A DNA stretch of 64,000 nucleotides from JACMLD01 sp044223995 (GTDB lineage: Bacteria > Bacteroidota > Bacteroidia > Chitinophagales > Chitinophagaceae), in contig JBGALE010000007.1 in NCBI GenBank assembly GCA_044223995.1, positions 186,001-250,000 on the forward strand, written 5' to 3'. The notes beneath the pieces are model-generated. The model saw only the letters and a program-made list of their open reading frames with translations, had not been told where the DNA came from and made no database searches. The position numbers and the translations under genes are program-made. Every line of letters starts with the position of its first letter. Position 1 is the stretch's first letter. Below are positions 44,813 to 53,300 of this stretch, piece after piece.

Positions 44813-45868
44813 ATGCGGAAAACAAATTGCAGGATAGGGTTCGATGACCGGCTGGTAACATTAATCATGGTACCAGTCGTGTCACTGATCATACCCATGA
44901 TATTTTTTGGCCGCCGCTTTGGCCGCGAACCCGAGTTTACGTGGAAAGTGTATGTTTCCACCCTGATCATTACCACTACCCTTTGGCTCGGCAACCGCTA
45001 TATCATGATATTAATGCGCCGCAGGTACCCGGAGTTTGAGCAGACACGCAGGCGGCTTTGGGTCCAGTCGTCCATGATGTTATTGTTCACGGTTATTGCC
45101 ACCAATATACTGGACTATTTTTTAAAAGACTTTTGTGGGTTTATGGACACGAGGTATGTAGTTGGCGGTACTAAAATGGATATTATCATCAATGCCAATT
45201 CATCAGCCTTACTATGTACGTTAACCGTTGTGGCCATATATGAAAGCGTGTACTTCATGAATGCCCTGCGCCATTCAGTGGAAGAAAAAGAATTGCTGAA
45301 ACGTGAAAGCCTGAAGGCACAGCTCGATGCATTGAAAACACAGGTAAACCCGCATTTCCTGTTCAACAACTTAAACACACTTAGCTCTGTTATCCCGGAG
45401 AACCCGCAGCAGGCGATCGACTTTGTACAACAGTTATCAAAAGTGTACCGGCATATACTGGAAGTAAGGGATGAAAAAAACATAACACTGCGGGAAGAAC
45501 TGGAAGTACTGAAAGCCTATGCATTTTTACTGAAGACCAGGTTTGGCGACAATATCGACATCAATATACAGGTAGCAGAAGAAAAACTGCAAAAGAAAGT
45601 AGTGCCATTGTCATTGCAAATATTAATGGAGAATGCCATCAAACACAATATCGTTTCTTCAGAGAAGCCATTGAGGATAGATGTATTTGCGGTGAATGGA
45701 AAACTGGTGGTCAGCAATAACCTTCAGAAGAAAAACCAGTTGCCCGAATCAACAGGTATTGGATTAAATAATATACGGAACCGTTATAAACTGCTTGGCA
45801 ATAAAACAATAGAAGTACAGGAAGATGCCGGCAACTTTACAGTATCCATCCCACTCATAGAGAATTGA
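44813..45868 (+). CDS. LytS-like sensor histidine kinase
   Basis: A 351-residue membrane kinase. Four hydrophobic helices in residues 15-150 form the membrane part. The histidine box is 'LDALKTQVNPHFLFNNLNTLSSVIPENPQQAIDFVQQLSKVYRHIL', the His_kinase form with QVNPHFLFN, followed by an ATP-binding domain with 'LQILMENAIKHN' and 'GIGLNNIRNRYKLL'. There is no sensor domain beyond the membrane helices. It overlaps the regulator gene by one base, and a TAACTTTG element (44801-44808) lies just before its start, so it may also have its own promoter. Confidence 0.94.
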   Translation: MRKTNCRIGFDDRLVTLIMVPVVSLIIPMIFFGRRFGREPEFTWKVYVSTLIITTTLWLGNRYIMILMRRRYPEFEQTRRRLWVQSSMMLLFTVIATNILDYFLKDFCGFMDTRYVVGGTKMDIIINANSSALLCTLTVVAIYESVYFMNALRHSVEEKELLKRESLKAQLDALKTQVNPHFLFNNLNTLSSVIPENPQQAIDFVQQLSKVYRHILEVRDEKNITLREELEVLKAYAFLLKTRFGDNIDINIQVAEEKLQKKVVPLSLQILMENAIKHNIVSSEKPLRIDVFAVNGKLVVSNNLQKKNQLPESTGIGLNNIRNRYKLLGNKTIEVQEDAGNFTVSIPLIEN

Positions 45869-46629
45869 TGATGCGCGTTGTAATCATAGAAGACGAAACA
45901 CCTGCAGCCAACCGGCTCACCAAATTACTGCAGGGCAATGGCCATGGCATTACCGTAAAAGAACGGTTCGACAGTGTAGAATCGGCTGTTCGCTATTTCA
46001 AACAATCGCCCGATATTGACCTTGTGTTTATGGACATTCAATTAGCCGATGGCATTAGCTTTGATATATTCCAGCAAACAGAAATAAAAGCGCCTGTCAT
46101 ATTTACTACCGCATTTGACCAGTATACCTTAAAAGCATTCAAGGTAAACAGCATCGATTACCTGCTAAAACCGATCGATGAAAAGGAATTGCAGCAGGCG
46201 GTGGAGAAATACCGTAAGCTGTATGCCGGCAACCAGCCCGATTTTTCAGAACGCATTTTACAAATGGTAAAAGATATCAATGGCAGCCGTTATAAAGAAC
46301 GTTTACTGATAAAACGCGGGCAGCAACTCAGTTATTTAAAAACTACGGCAACTGCATATTGCTTTGCAGATGGTAAACTATGCTATGCAGTCGACTTTGA
46401 TAAAAACAAATACCTGCTCGAACACAACTTGTCGCAATTGGAAGAACACCTGCATCCCGGTAAATTTTACCGCATCAACCGGCACCTGCTGGTAAATATT
46501 GAAGCAGTAAAAAAAGTGCATACCTGGCTCGGTGGCCGCTTAAAACTGGAACTTTCTCTTTCCACCAACGCTGATACCATTGTCAGCCGCGAACGTGTAA
46601 ATGGATTCAAAGATTGGCTGGGGCAATAA
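45868..46629 (+). CDS. LytTR-type response regulator
   Basis: A 253-residue DNA-binding regulator paired with the kinase above. The receiver domain (1-120) includes Glu-Asp in IIEDETPAA, Asp56 in FMDIQLADG and Lys in YLLKPID. The C-terminal LytTR domain (about 150-253) includes 'KERLLIKRGQQLSYLKT', 'YFADGKLCYAVDFDKNKYLLEHNLSQLEEHLHPGKFYRINRHLLVNIEAVKKVHTW', the family's RINRH motif. The start is read as the ATG whose first base is the kinase's last base. It may control the co-encoded receptor, an inference from the operon. Confidence 0.95.
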   Translation: MMRVVIIEDETPAANRLTKLLQGNGHGITVKERFDSVESAVRYFKQSPDIDLVFMDIQLADGISFDIFQQTEIKAPVIFTTAFDQYTLKAFKVNSIDYLLKPIDEKELQQAVEKYRKLYAGNQPDFSERILQMVKDINGSRYKERLLIKRGQQLSYLKTTATAYCFADGKLCYAVDFDKNKYLLEHNLSQLEEHLHPGKFYRINRHLLVNIEAVKKVHTWLGGRLKLELSLSTNADTIVSRERVNGFKDWLGQ

Positions 46630-46654
46630 CGAATCAAATCATCGAGCAGAAACA

Positions 46655-46832
46655 TGATTTAGAATTTGGGATTTGGAATTTGAAAGGCAGTCGATAGTAG
46701 GTAGTCTTTAGTCGGGAGTGGATAGTTCGGAGTTTTGAGTTTGAAGTTTTGAGTTTGGTTCTTGGTATTTGGAATCTGTATTATTAATTATTAATTATTA
46801 ATTACTAATTATTAATTACTAATTCTTAATTA
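46655..46832. repeat. Composite low-complexity repeat R5
   Basis: About 178 bp of TTGGGATTTGG, CAGTCGATAGTAGG, TCGGGAGTGGATAG, GAGTTTTGAGTTTG and TTAATTATTAATT modules. It directly abuts and partly encodes the last few residues of the MFS gene, whose stop codon lies inside an AATTAAGAATTAG module. Confidence 0.9.
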
Positions 46833-48096
46833 TGTTGACTTCTGCCTCTGGAATGGCGCGTATTAAATTCGGCGGACTGATCCAGCACCATACCACCGCA
46901 GCGATGATGGCCAGCACAGCCGATACATGCAAGGCATTTTCCCATCCTATCTTCTCCGCCAGCAGCGGTGTCAGCATGGGCGAAATCAAACCACCGAGGT
47001 TACTGCCCATATTCATAATGCCGCCTGCCCTGCCGCTATTCGTTCCGGCAAATCTTGTCATCACCGTCCAGAAAGGGCCTTCCACGCACAATACAAATGC
47101 TGTGGCAAATGCCAGTGCAATGGCAGCCAGTATGGCGTTGCCGGTATGCGCACCAATAGAGATCAGTATGCCCGACAATGCCATACCTGTAATGGGTACC
47201 AGCCGCACGCCCCACCTGCCAGCAATATGTTTTGATTGTAACTGATCAGCAATATATCCACCCAGTGGCATCGAGATAATCGACAATACCCAGGGAAGGC
47301 TGCTCACCCAGGCACCCGCAAGTAAACTGAAGTGACGTACCTGTACCAGGTAGAGATAAAACCAGGATACAAATATATAACCCACATAACCCTGTAATGT
47401 ATAGCTGATGCTGAGCAACACAAAACCGCGCGATGCCAGTTTCGATGAAGGGGCTGTTGGTTGCACGCTGACGATGGTATCAATGTTATTTTCGGTTACC
47501 CCTGCCCGTGGTTCACGGGTGCGTTTCCAGGTAATGGCGATAATCGTCACCGGGATAGCCGTCACCAGCATAGCCATGCGCCATCCCCAATGCACCATGC
47601 AGTAAGATACCATCGGTGGTGCAATGGCAGAGCCCAAGCCAACAGAAGCAATAACTATTCCGTTTGCCCTTCCCTGCAGCGCAACAGGAATCCATTTTGA
47701 TACACCCCTGGCAGATGCAGGATAAGTGGGAGATGCCGTGATACCCTGCAGGAAACGTGCGATCATAAATACAATAAGTGTTGTACCGGCCGACAATGAC
47801 AATGGCCCCCATCCTATTCCCGATTCAATAATGGTGAAGAAAACCCATAACCAGGCAGCCGTCATCAGTATTTTTTTGGTGCCCCATTTATCGGCCAGCA
47901 TACCAGCAGGCACCTGGAACAATGCATAGCCCAGCAGGAATGCACTGAATACCCTGCCCATGGCCACCTGCGATAAACTAAATTCCTTCATCAGCAGCGG
48001 CGCTGCAGTGGAAATATTCACCCGGCAAATATATCCGGCCGTTGCAGTAGCGCAAAGCAAAGCCACCATTCTTGTTGAATCCGGTGAACGATTCAT
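46819..48096 (-). CDS. MFS transporter, anion:cation symporter type
   Basis: A 425-residue transporter with twelve membrane helices. 'CRVNISTAAPLLMKEFSLSQVAMGRVFSAFLLGYALFQVPAGMLADKWGTKKIL' carries the MFS loop 2-3 motif (GxLaDrxGxkxxl), and the N-terminal 'NISTAAPL' is typical of the ACS group (glucarate, hexuronate or galactonate importers). It overlaps the downstream-strand GNAT gene by 4 bases, so they share an operon. The substrate is probably an organic anion, but this is a family-level guess. Confidence 0.9.
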   Translation of the reverse strand: MNRSPDSTRMVALLCATATAGYICRVNISTAAPLLMKEFSLSQVAMGRVFSAFLLGYALFQVPAGMLADKWGTKKILMTAAWLWVFFTIIESGIGWGPLSLSAGTTLIVFMIARFLQGITASPTYPASARGVSKWIPVALQGRANGIVIASVGLGSAIAPPMVSYCMVHWGWRMAMLVTAIPVTIIAITWKRTREPRAGVTENNIDTIVSVQPTAPSSKLASRGFVLLSISYTLQGYVGYIFVSWFYLYLVQVRHFSLLAGAWVSSLPWVLSIISMPLGGYIADQLQSKHIAGRWGVRLVPITGMALSGILISIGAHTGNAILAAIALAFATAFVLCVEGPFWTVMTRFAGTNSGRAGGIMNMGSNLGGLISPMLTPLLAEKIGWENALHVSAVLAIIAAVVWCWISPPNLIRAIPEAEVNIIKN

Positions 48097-48560
48097 ACCA
48101 TTCTTTTATAGAGTAATAATTCCGATGCCCCTTCTTTAATATAATTGTCAAATGCACCCACCTGTGTATAGCCGAGTTGCCGGTAAAAATCTTGTGCAGC
48201 AGTATTGAAAGAAGATACACAAAGAAAGAGGTGACGCGATATGTTGGCAGCATACCCCTCTGCAAAGCGCATGAGTTCCCGGCCCACACCTTTGTTCCGG
48301 TAATAGTTGTCAACCGCAATTGATTTGATATAGGGAGAACCCGCAATGCCCTTCGGGTGAAGCAGTATTATGCCCCTTGGCTGATTTTGTATATGAGCAA
48401 TAAAAACATCGTGTGCCGGATCATTGCAATTATCCCGGCAGGTTTGCAGGGATACACCCAGTGTCGTCCACGGTGCTGATGCAGCCAGCAGACGCGCGCC
48501 CCATTCCCTTTCAGGAACAGTGGCAGGAGCTACAACGATAGGTTCAGTTGGCGCAGTCAT
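48093..48560 (-). CDS. GNAT-family N-acetyltransferase
   Basis: A 155-residue acetyltransferase. The start is set at the ATG at 48560; the ten codons before it use a TTG start and add nothing family-like. The acetyl-CoA motif is 'IKSIAVDNYYRNKGVGRELMRFAEGYAAN', with RNKGVG, and the C-terminal 'NTAAQDFYRQLGYTQVGAFDNYI' is the typical GNAT ending. It overlaps the MFS gene by 4 bases and precedes it, so it may acetylate a substrate handled by that transporter. Confidence 0.87.
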   Translation of the reverse strand: MTAPTEPIVVAPATVPEREWGARLLAASAPWTTLGVSLQTCRDNCNDPAHDVFIAHIQNQPRGIILLHPKGIAGSPYIKSIAVDNYYRNKGVGRELMRFAEGYAANISRHLFLCVSSFNTAAQDFYRQLGYTQVGAFDNYIKEGASELLLYKRMV

Positions 48561-48671
48561 TTGCCGGTATTGTTTTTCTAAAGTAAGCAAATGAACTGAA
48601 GTAAATGCTGACCGGTTAAATTAAATGGATAGCAGGTACATTCTTATCATCCGGGCTTGTGCGCAACAGCC

Positions 48672-48983
48672 TTATCCAAAGAAATGTTCTGTTGACGCCA
48701 CCAGTGTGGGCAGATCAAGTTTTGGTTCCGCTTCCATTTGGCTGGCCCATAGTTCCTTTGCAAACTTTTTAAATGATTCCAGCGATTGTAAAAACAAATG
48801 CGCTTCTTCATTTTCGAACTGGTCAAAATGCATAAATGTTTTTCCATCGGGCAGCAGGTAGGTGCTGTATTTAATACCCGGGTGGTTGATTTGTTTTAAT
48901 TCATTCACCACCTGCCGGATATTTTCCTGGTTGGTGGCAGCATATTGCGCTGTAGTGGTGTACTGTACCCTTACTATTTTCAT
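48672..48983 (-). CDS. Small dimeric alpha/beta-barrel protein
   Basis: A 103-residue protein. The start is placed at the ATG at 48983 (MKIVRVQYTTTAQYAATNQ), since the upstream 32 codons run through a non-coding leader. The pattern 'MKIVRVQYTT-AQYA--NQENIRQVVNELKQINHPGIKYSTYLLPDGKTFMHFDQFENEEA' matches small monooxygenase-like dimeric barrel proteins ('..F.hf.ef...a....l'). No catalytic residues are clear. Confidence 0.7.
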   Translation of the reverse strand: MKIVRVQYTTTAQYAATNQENIRQVVNELKQINHPGIKYSTYLLPDGKTFMHFDQFENEEAHLFLQSLESFKKFAKELWASQMEAEPKLDLPTLVASTEHFFG

Positions 48984-49135
48984 ACAATGACTGATTGATT
49001 GAAAATAAAAATAAGTCAAAATAATTTTATGTCGCCCGCCCGGGCGCGGCATAATAACGGGGTGATTGCGACATGTCATTCTGAATCGTGCAAGTGCATC
49101 CAGTTGAATGTTGTTTATGAGGTATTACCTTCTGC

Positions 49136-50224
49136 TTATTTATCCAAAATAACAAACTCAATCCGGCGGTTTTTATACTGATCATTTTTACCTTTCTCCG
49201 GATACACCAATGGGTTCTTCATCTTATACCCTGCATAGGAAAGACGGGAAGCATCAGCGCCATTGGTGACCAGGTAATCATAGACTTCCTTTGCCCTGTT
49301 CAGCGACAAATCGTATTGGCTGGTTTGTACATCATACAGTTCATTTCCTATGACACTGCAGCAAACATGTCCGCGGATGTCCAGTTTAAGGTGTGGCATC
49401 GCTTTCAGTGCCGACAGTACTGCCTGCAGTGCAGGCTGATCGGTTTTGGGCATCACGTGATAGCCAAACTCAAAGTTCAGGCACCTGATAACAATCGCCT
49501 GCCCGGGGTTACTGTTTTGTATGCTGTCCATAAAGGCCTGGTTCAATGCAGACTTTTTTGTTTTCTCCGGTATCTCCTTTGGCACCAGCGAAAAAACAAG
49601 CTGTGCCGTGTCACTGGCTATGTATAATTTCCGGCTGACGAACAATGTATCACTCACCTGGTTGAGGCTGGTGTCTATCCGGAGTGTATCTCCTTTATGT
49701 GGCGATCCATTTAATACAGTGTATTGCGACCAGTCAGGCTTGAGCACCATCACCAGTGAATCATGAATGGAAAATGCATTTATTTTTTTCGTGTTATCTG
49801 TATTTGTGACCACATCCACCGGCACCGTTATCCAAACTACCCTGTTGAGGGAATCTGTATATACTGATCCTGTTTCAACAGGCATGCGTTTACCCAGTCC
49901 TGCTACCATTCCTATTTTTTCTGTTGGGAAGCCATTCGTGATCAGGAAATCCCTGACAGCAACGGCCCTGTTGAAGGAGAGGCTGTCGTTGAGTGCATCA
50001 TCACCATGATTGTCGCATCTACCTGCCAACTGGAGACTTTTATTATCCTTGTACTTTACAATAAAGTCTTTAAGCACATTCTTTGATGCTTCTGTAAGCA
50101 TATACTGGTTGGTGGAAAAATATATTTTCGCAAGTGTGGTATCATTTTGTGCATATAAAAAATGTGTATTCAGAAAGATGTAAGAAAGGAGGATAAAAAA
50201 TTTGAGTGAAAAACTATTTTTCAT
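49136..50224 (-). CDS. OmpA-family protein with two tandem peptidoglycan-binding domains
   Basis: A 362-residue exported protein. Signal peptide (cleaved after LYA), an N-terminal OmpA-like domain (about 28-130, 'IYFSTNQYMLTEASKNVLKDF' and 'LAGRCDNHGDDALNDSLSFNRAVAVRDFLITNGF'), a beta-rich linker (about 135-240), and a second OmpA-like domain (about 240-362, 'LKLDIRGHVCCSVIGNELYDVQTSQYDLSLNRAKEVYDYLVTNGADASRLSYAGYKMKNPLVYPEKGKNDQYKNRRIEFVI'). The second half carries the family's N-R-R-I-E-F signature; the first half has a degenerate version (NRVVWITV). It lies 102 bp downstream of the giant RHS gene on the same strand. Confidence 0.85.
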   Translation of the reverse strand: MKNSFSLKFFILLSYIFLNTHFLYAQNDTTLAKIYFSTNQYMLTEASKNVLKDFIVKYKDNKSLQLAGRCDNHGDDALNDSLSFNRAVAVRDFLITNGFPTEKIGMVAGLGKRMPVETGSVYTDSLNRVVWITVPVDVVTNTDNTKKINAFSIHDSLVMVLKPDWSQYTVLNGSPHKGDTLRIDTSLNQVSDTLFVSRKLYIASDTAQLVFSLVPKEIPEKTKKSALNQAFMDSIQNSNPGQAIVIRCLNFEFGYHVMPKTDQPALQAVLSALKAMPHLKLDIRGHVCCSVIGNELYDVQTSQYDLSLNRAKEVYDYLVTNGADASRLSYAGYKMKNPLVYPEKGKNDQYKNRRIEFVILDK

Positions 50225-50326
50225 TGGAGATATTTTTGTTGATAATTAATATCTGGAAACTTTTAATAAAATACTGGCATTCGTTAATCAAAAGTTTTGC
50301 AGTCTATTTTCTTTGCTTTCTTCACT

Positions 50327-53300
50327 TTATTGTTTTTTTGGTTTAGAGGGAACGACTCTTGCCCTCTTTGTTTCAGGTTGTACTATTGCAGGAGGTGCAT
50401 CTCTTCTTATCCCGCGCCGTAGTCTTTCTTCTCGTATAATTATATCTTTGAACGACCCGATATCTTTAAATCCCCCCTGTGCGACTCGATTTTCGCGAAG
50501 AACGGCGGTACGTCCGCCACTTTCTTGATCATTCCTATTCCCATAGCTAACGGCAGAAATCACTAAAGTCTCATTTTTAGTGACTTTCTTTCCAACAGAT
50601 CTTTCAATCAGGTCACTACATGACACACATGCATCACGATCTGTATAAATCCTCGGCAATGTGACACCTTTAGCTAACCGGTATGTATGTTTCTTACCCT
50701 CTGGCTCATATGTTACGAGACCTTGGGATTTAGCCTCTTCAAAGGCCGCACGTTCTGAATGGCCATGCCCCTCTCCGCTATGCGCAGTAATAGTGAAAAT
50801 TTGACCCCCTTTTTCAAATTCGAAGACAGCTATATTGTATGATTTTTCGACCCCTGGGCCTGATGGGTCCAGTCTGTAACTCATAGCTTCTTCAGCCAAA
50901 TCACTATATTCCTCCATGCCTTTAGGCAGCCTGCTTAAATGAACATTGACAACAACTCGCCCATCCGGATCAAAATAAGCAATGGGGTTGTTGAGCACAT
51001 AAGCATAAGGGCTGGTATTCGGGTAGTCTTCTGCAAAAGGATCTACACTTAACCACCCACTCGTACTTGCATTATAATATCGCGCCCCATAATAATACAG
51101 GCCTGTTTCTGCATCCAGTTCCTTTGCATTAAATAAATAAGGCGTTGAAACGGTGCTGCTGTGCTCATCAAAAAAAGTTTCGCCAAAAGCTACATACTCT
51201 TCATGCTGCCCCACTTCACCCACTACATTACTTACATAGGCAGTGCTGCCAATATGGTCAGCATGGTAGAAGTATTGGTTCGACTCGTAAATATGACCCG
51301 TCCCCCTGAAACCATATCCGGCTTTTACAGAATCGTTGGTGGGAATTGGTGAAACATAGATGGGAGGCCCTCCGTTCGCAGGCCGGGTGGTATCGCCGGG
51401 CCAGCCGGGCGGCACATTGCCCGCCGTACTGTCAACCAGCACCGGTGCCGCTATGCCCGTATTCTGTGGCTCGGCATAAAACAGTTTATTGGTGGGTGGC
51501 CCCGGGCTGATGCCCAGGCTGGCATAATAGCTGATGCGATCTTGCTGCAGTTGCTTCGCCCGCTTTATATAATCAACACCACCGGCTGTTAATGCAGATT
51601 GCGGAAAAGAGATATTGGCAAAACTGCCCTCGCCTATTTTCGTAGCGACGCGTTCACTTCCAATAAAAATATGTTTGGTAAACGAAGTCCTTCTGCAGAC
51701 GAGGTAAGGACTTACATAAACCGTGTAGTTATCAAAATGATTGATGGTACCGGCCGGTGCACCATTTAACCAGGTGCCCTGCATTCCGCCGCTGCTTTTG
51801 ATTACCCTTTCGCCACCGGCATCATAAGTGTACTCGTTCAATGCACCACTGTCAACAACCGCCATCAGCCGGTTCTCTTCATCCCAGAAATATTCTGTAT
51901 TGCCGTAAACGGTGAGGTTGCCGTTGAGATCGTATTTACAATTCTTATCACCAATCTGTGTGGCCTGGTGCGGTCCTGCATTGCCATAACTGTAAGTATG
52001 CTGGTAATTACCGGGTGGCGCTTTGTTGGAAAGTTTTTTACTGATAATATTGTTCAGGTTGTCGTAACCCATTTCAAGGCCATAGGTTGCTGTATCCTTA
52101 AACCCTTCGTAGTGCCCCGAAGCATTGGTTAACCGGTACAGGTTATCATAGGTATATTTCTGGCTGGCATGTCCCCCCAGTTTACCCTGCTGTGCCGTCG
52201 TATTATTGATGATGCCGGTTATATTATTGACTGCGTCATAACTATAACGGTTGTTCATCATCAACCTGCCGCTGGCAGTCGAAGACTGGAGAAGTTGCAG
52301 CCGGCGGCGGAGGCTGTCAAATGCATAATGTGTTTCTGTACCATTACCATACCGCAGGTACACCCTGTCTTCAAATTCATCATAACCGAGTTGCGAAACA
52401 TAATAATAACTGTTACCAAGCTTTTGTCCTGCTATGCTCAGCAAACCACCCGACCGGTTATACTGGTAGGTAACGGCTTCGCCATCAGGGTAGGTCATTT
52501 TCTTAATACGGTTCCAGGTATCGAATTCCTGTTCGCTTACATAAGTGGTATAAAAAACGGTATTGACCAATACGGTTCGTATTTCTTTGGTTATTTCCCC
52601 CAGCTTACCGTAATAAAACTCGCGGCCGCCGCTTGCATCTTTTTGCAAAATCAGCCTGCCTGCCCTGTCACCTGACCCCGGTGCACCATAAGCATAGGAA
52701 ACTTTATTTTGATATTGCACGGGATAATCAACATCAATAATTCTTTCATGGTCATACTGGTATTTGATGGCGCCGCCATTCGGCACCAGCTTTCTTATTT
52801 GCGGGGTAATTTTTTGCAGCAGGTTTCCCGCCAAATCATAATTAAGCTCCGTCAATCCCGCATCAGGATGCAGGACACTTAACCTCCTGCCGAAGTTGTC
52901 ATAAGTACTGACAATTTTATTTTTATTATTATCTTCTACACGCAGCAGTTCATTCAAAGCATCGTAGAAATAACTGGTCGTGATGGTTCCATCCGGGCCG
53001 CCGAATTGCTTTACAATTTTCTGCCTGCCTTTCACATCATCGTATTTCTCCATCTTGTTGCCAAGGGCATCTGTCATTTGTGTGATAAGCAAATTGGAAA
53101 CAGCATTATAAACAACACTGTCTGTAGCGCCGTCCGCCAGCTTTTTACTACGCACCCGATCCTCCACATCATAGCTGGTGATATCATTGATATTACCAAA
53201 AACCATTGAAAAATTAATGTTAGCAGTACCCAATGCTTCCGTGGTGGGGAAATAACTTTTTACGACCCGCCCGAATGCATCATAGATAACCCTGCCTGAC

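Noticed and set aside
22208..46832. CRISPR-like appearance of the repeat tracts R1-R5
   Set aside because: The repeats have no fixed unit length and no constant spacers, and no cas gene is nearby.
52169..52675. 168-codon plus-strand frame inside the RHS gene
   Set aside because: Antisense to continuous RHS coding with clear YD repeats; a shadow frame.
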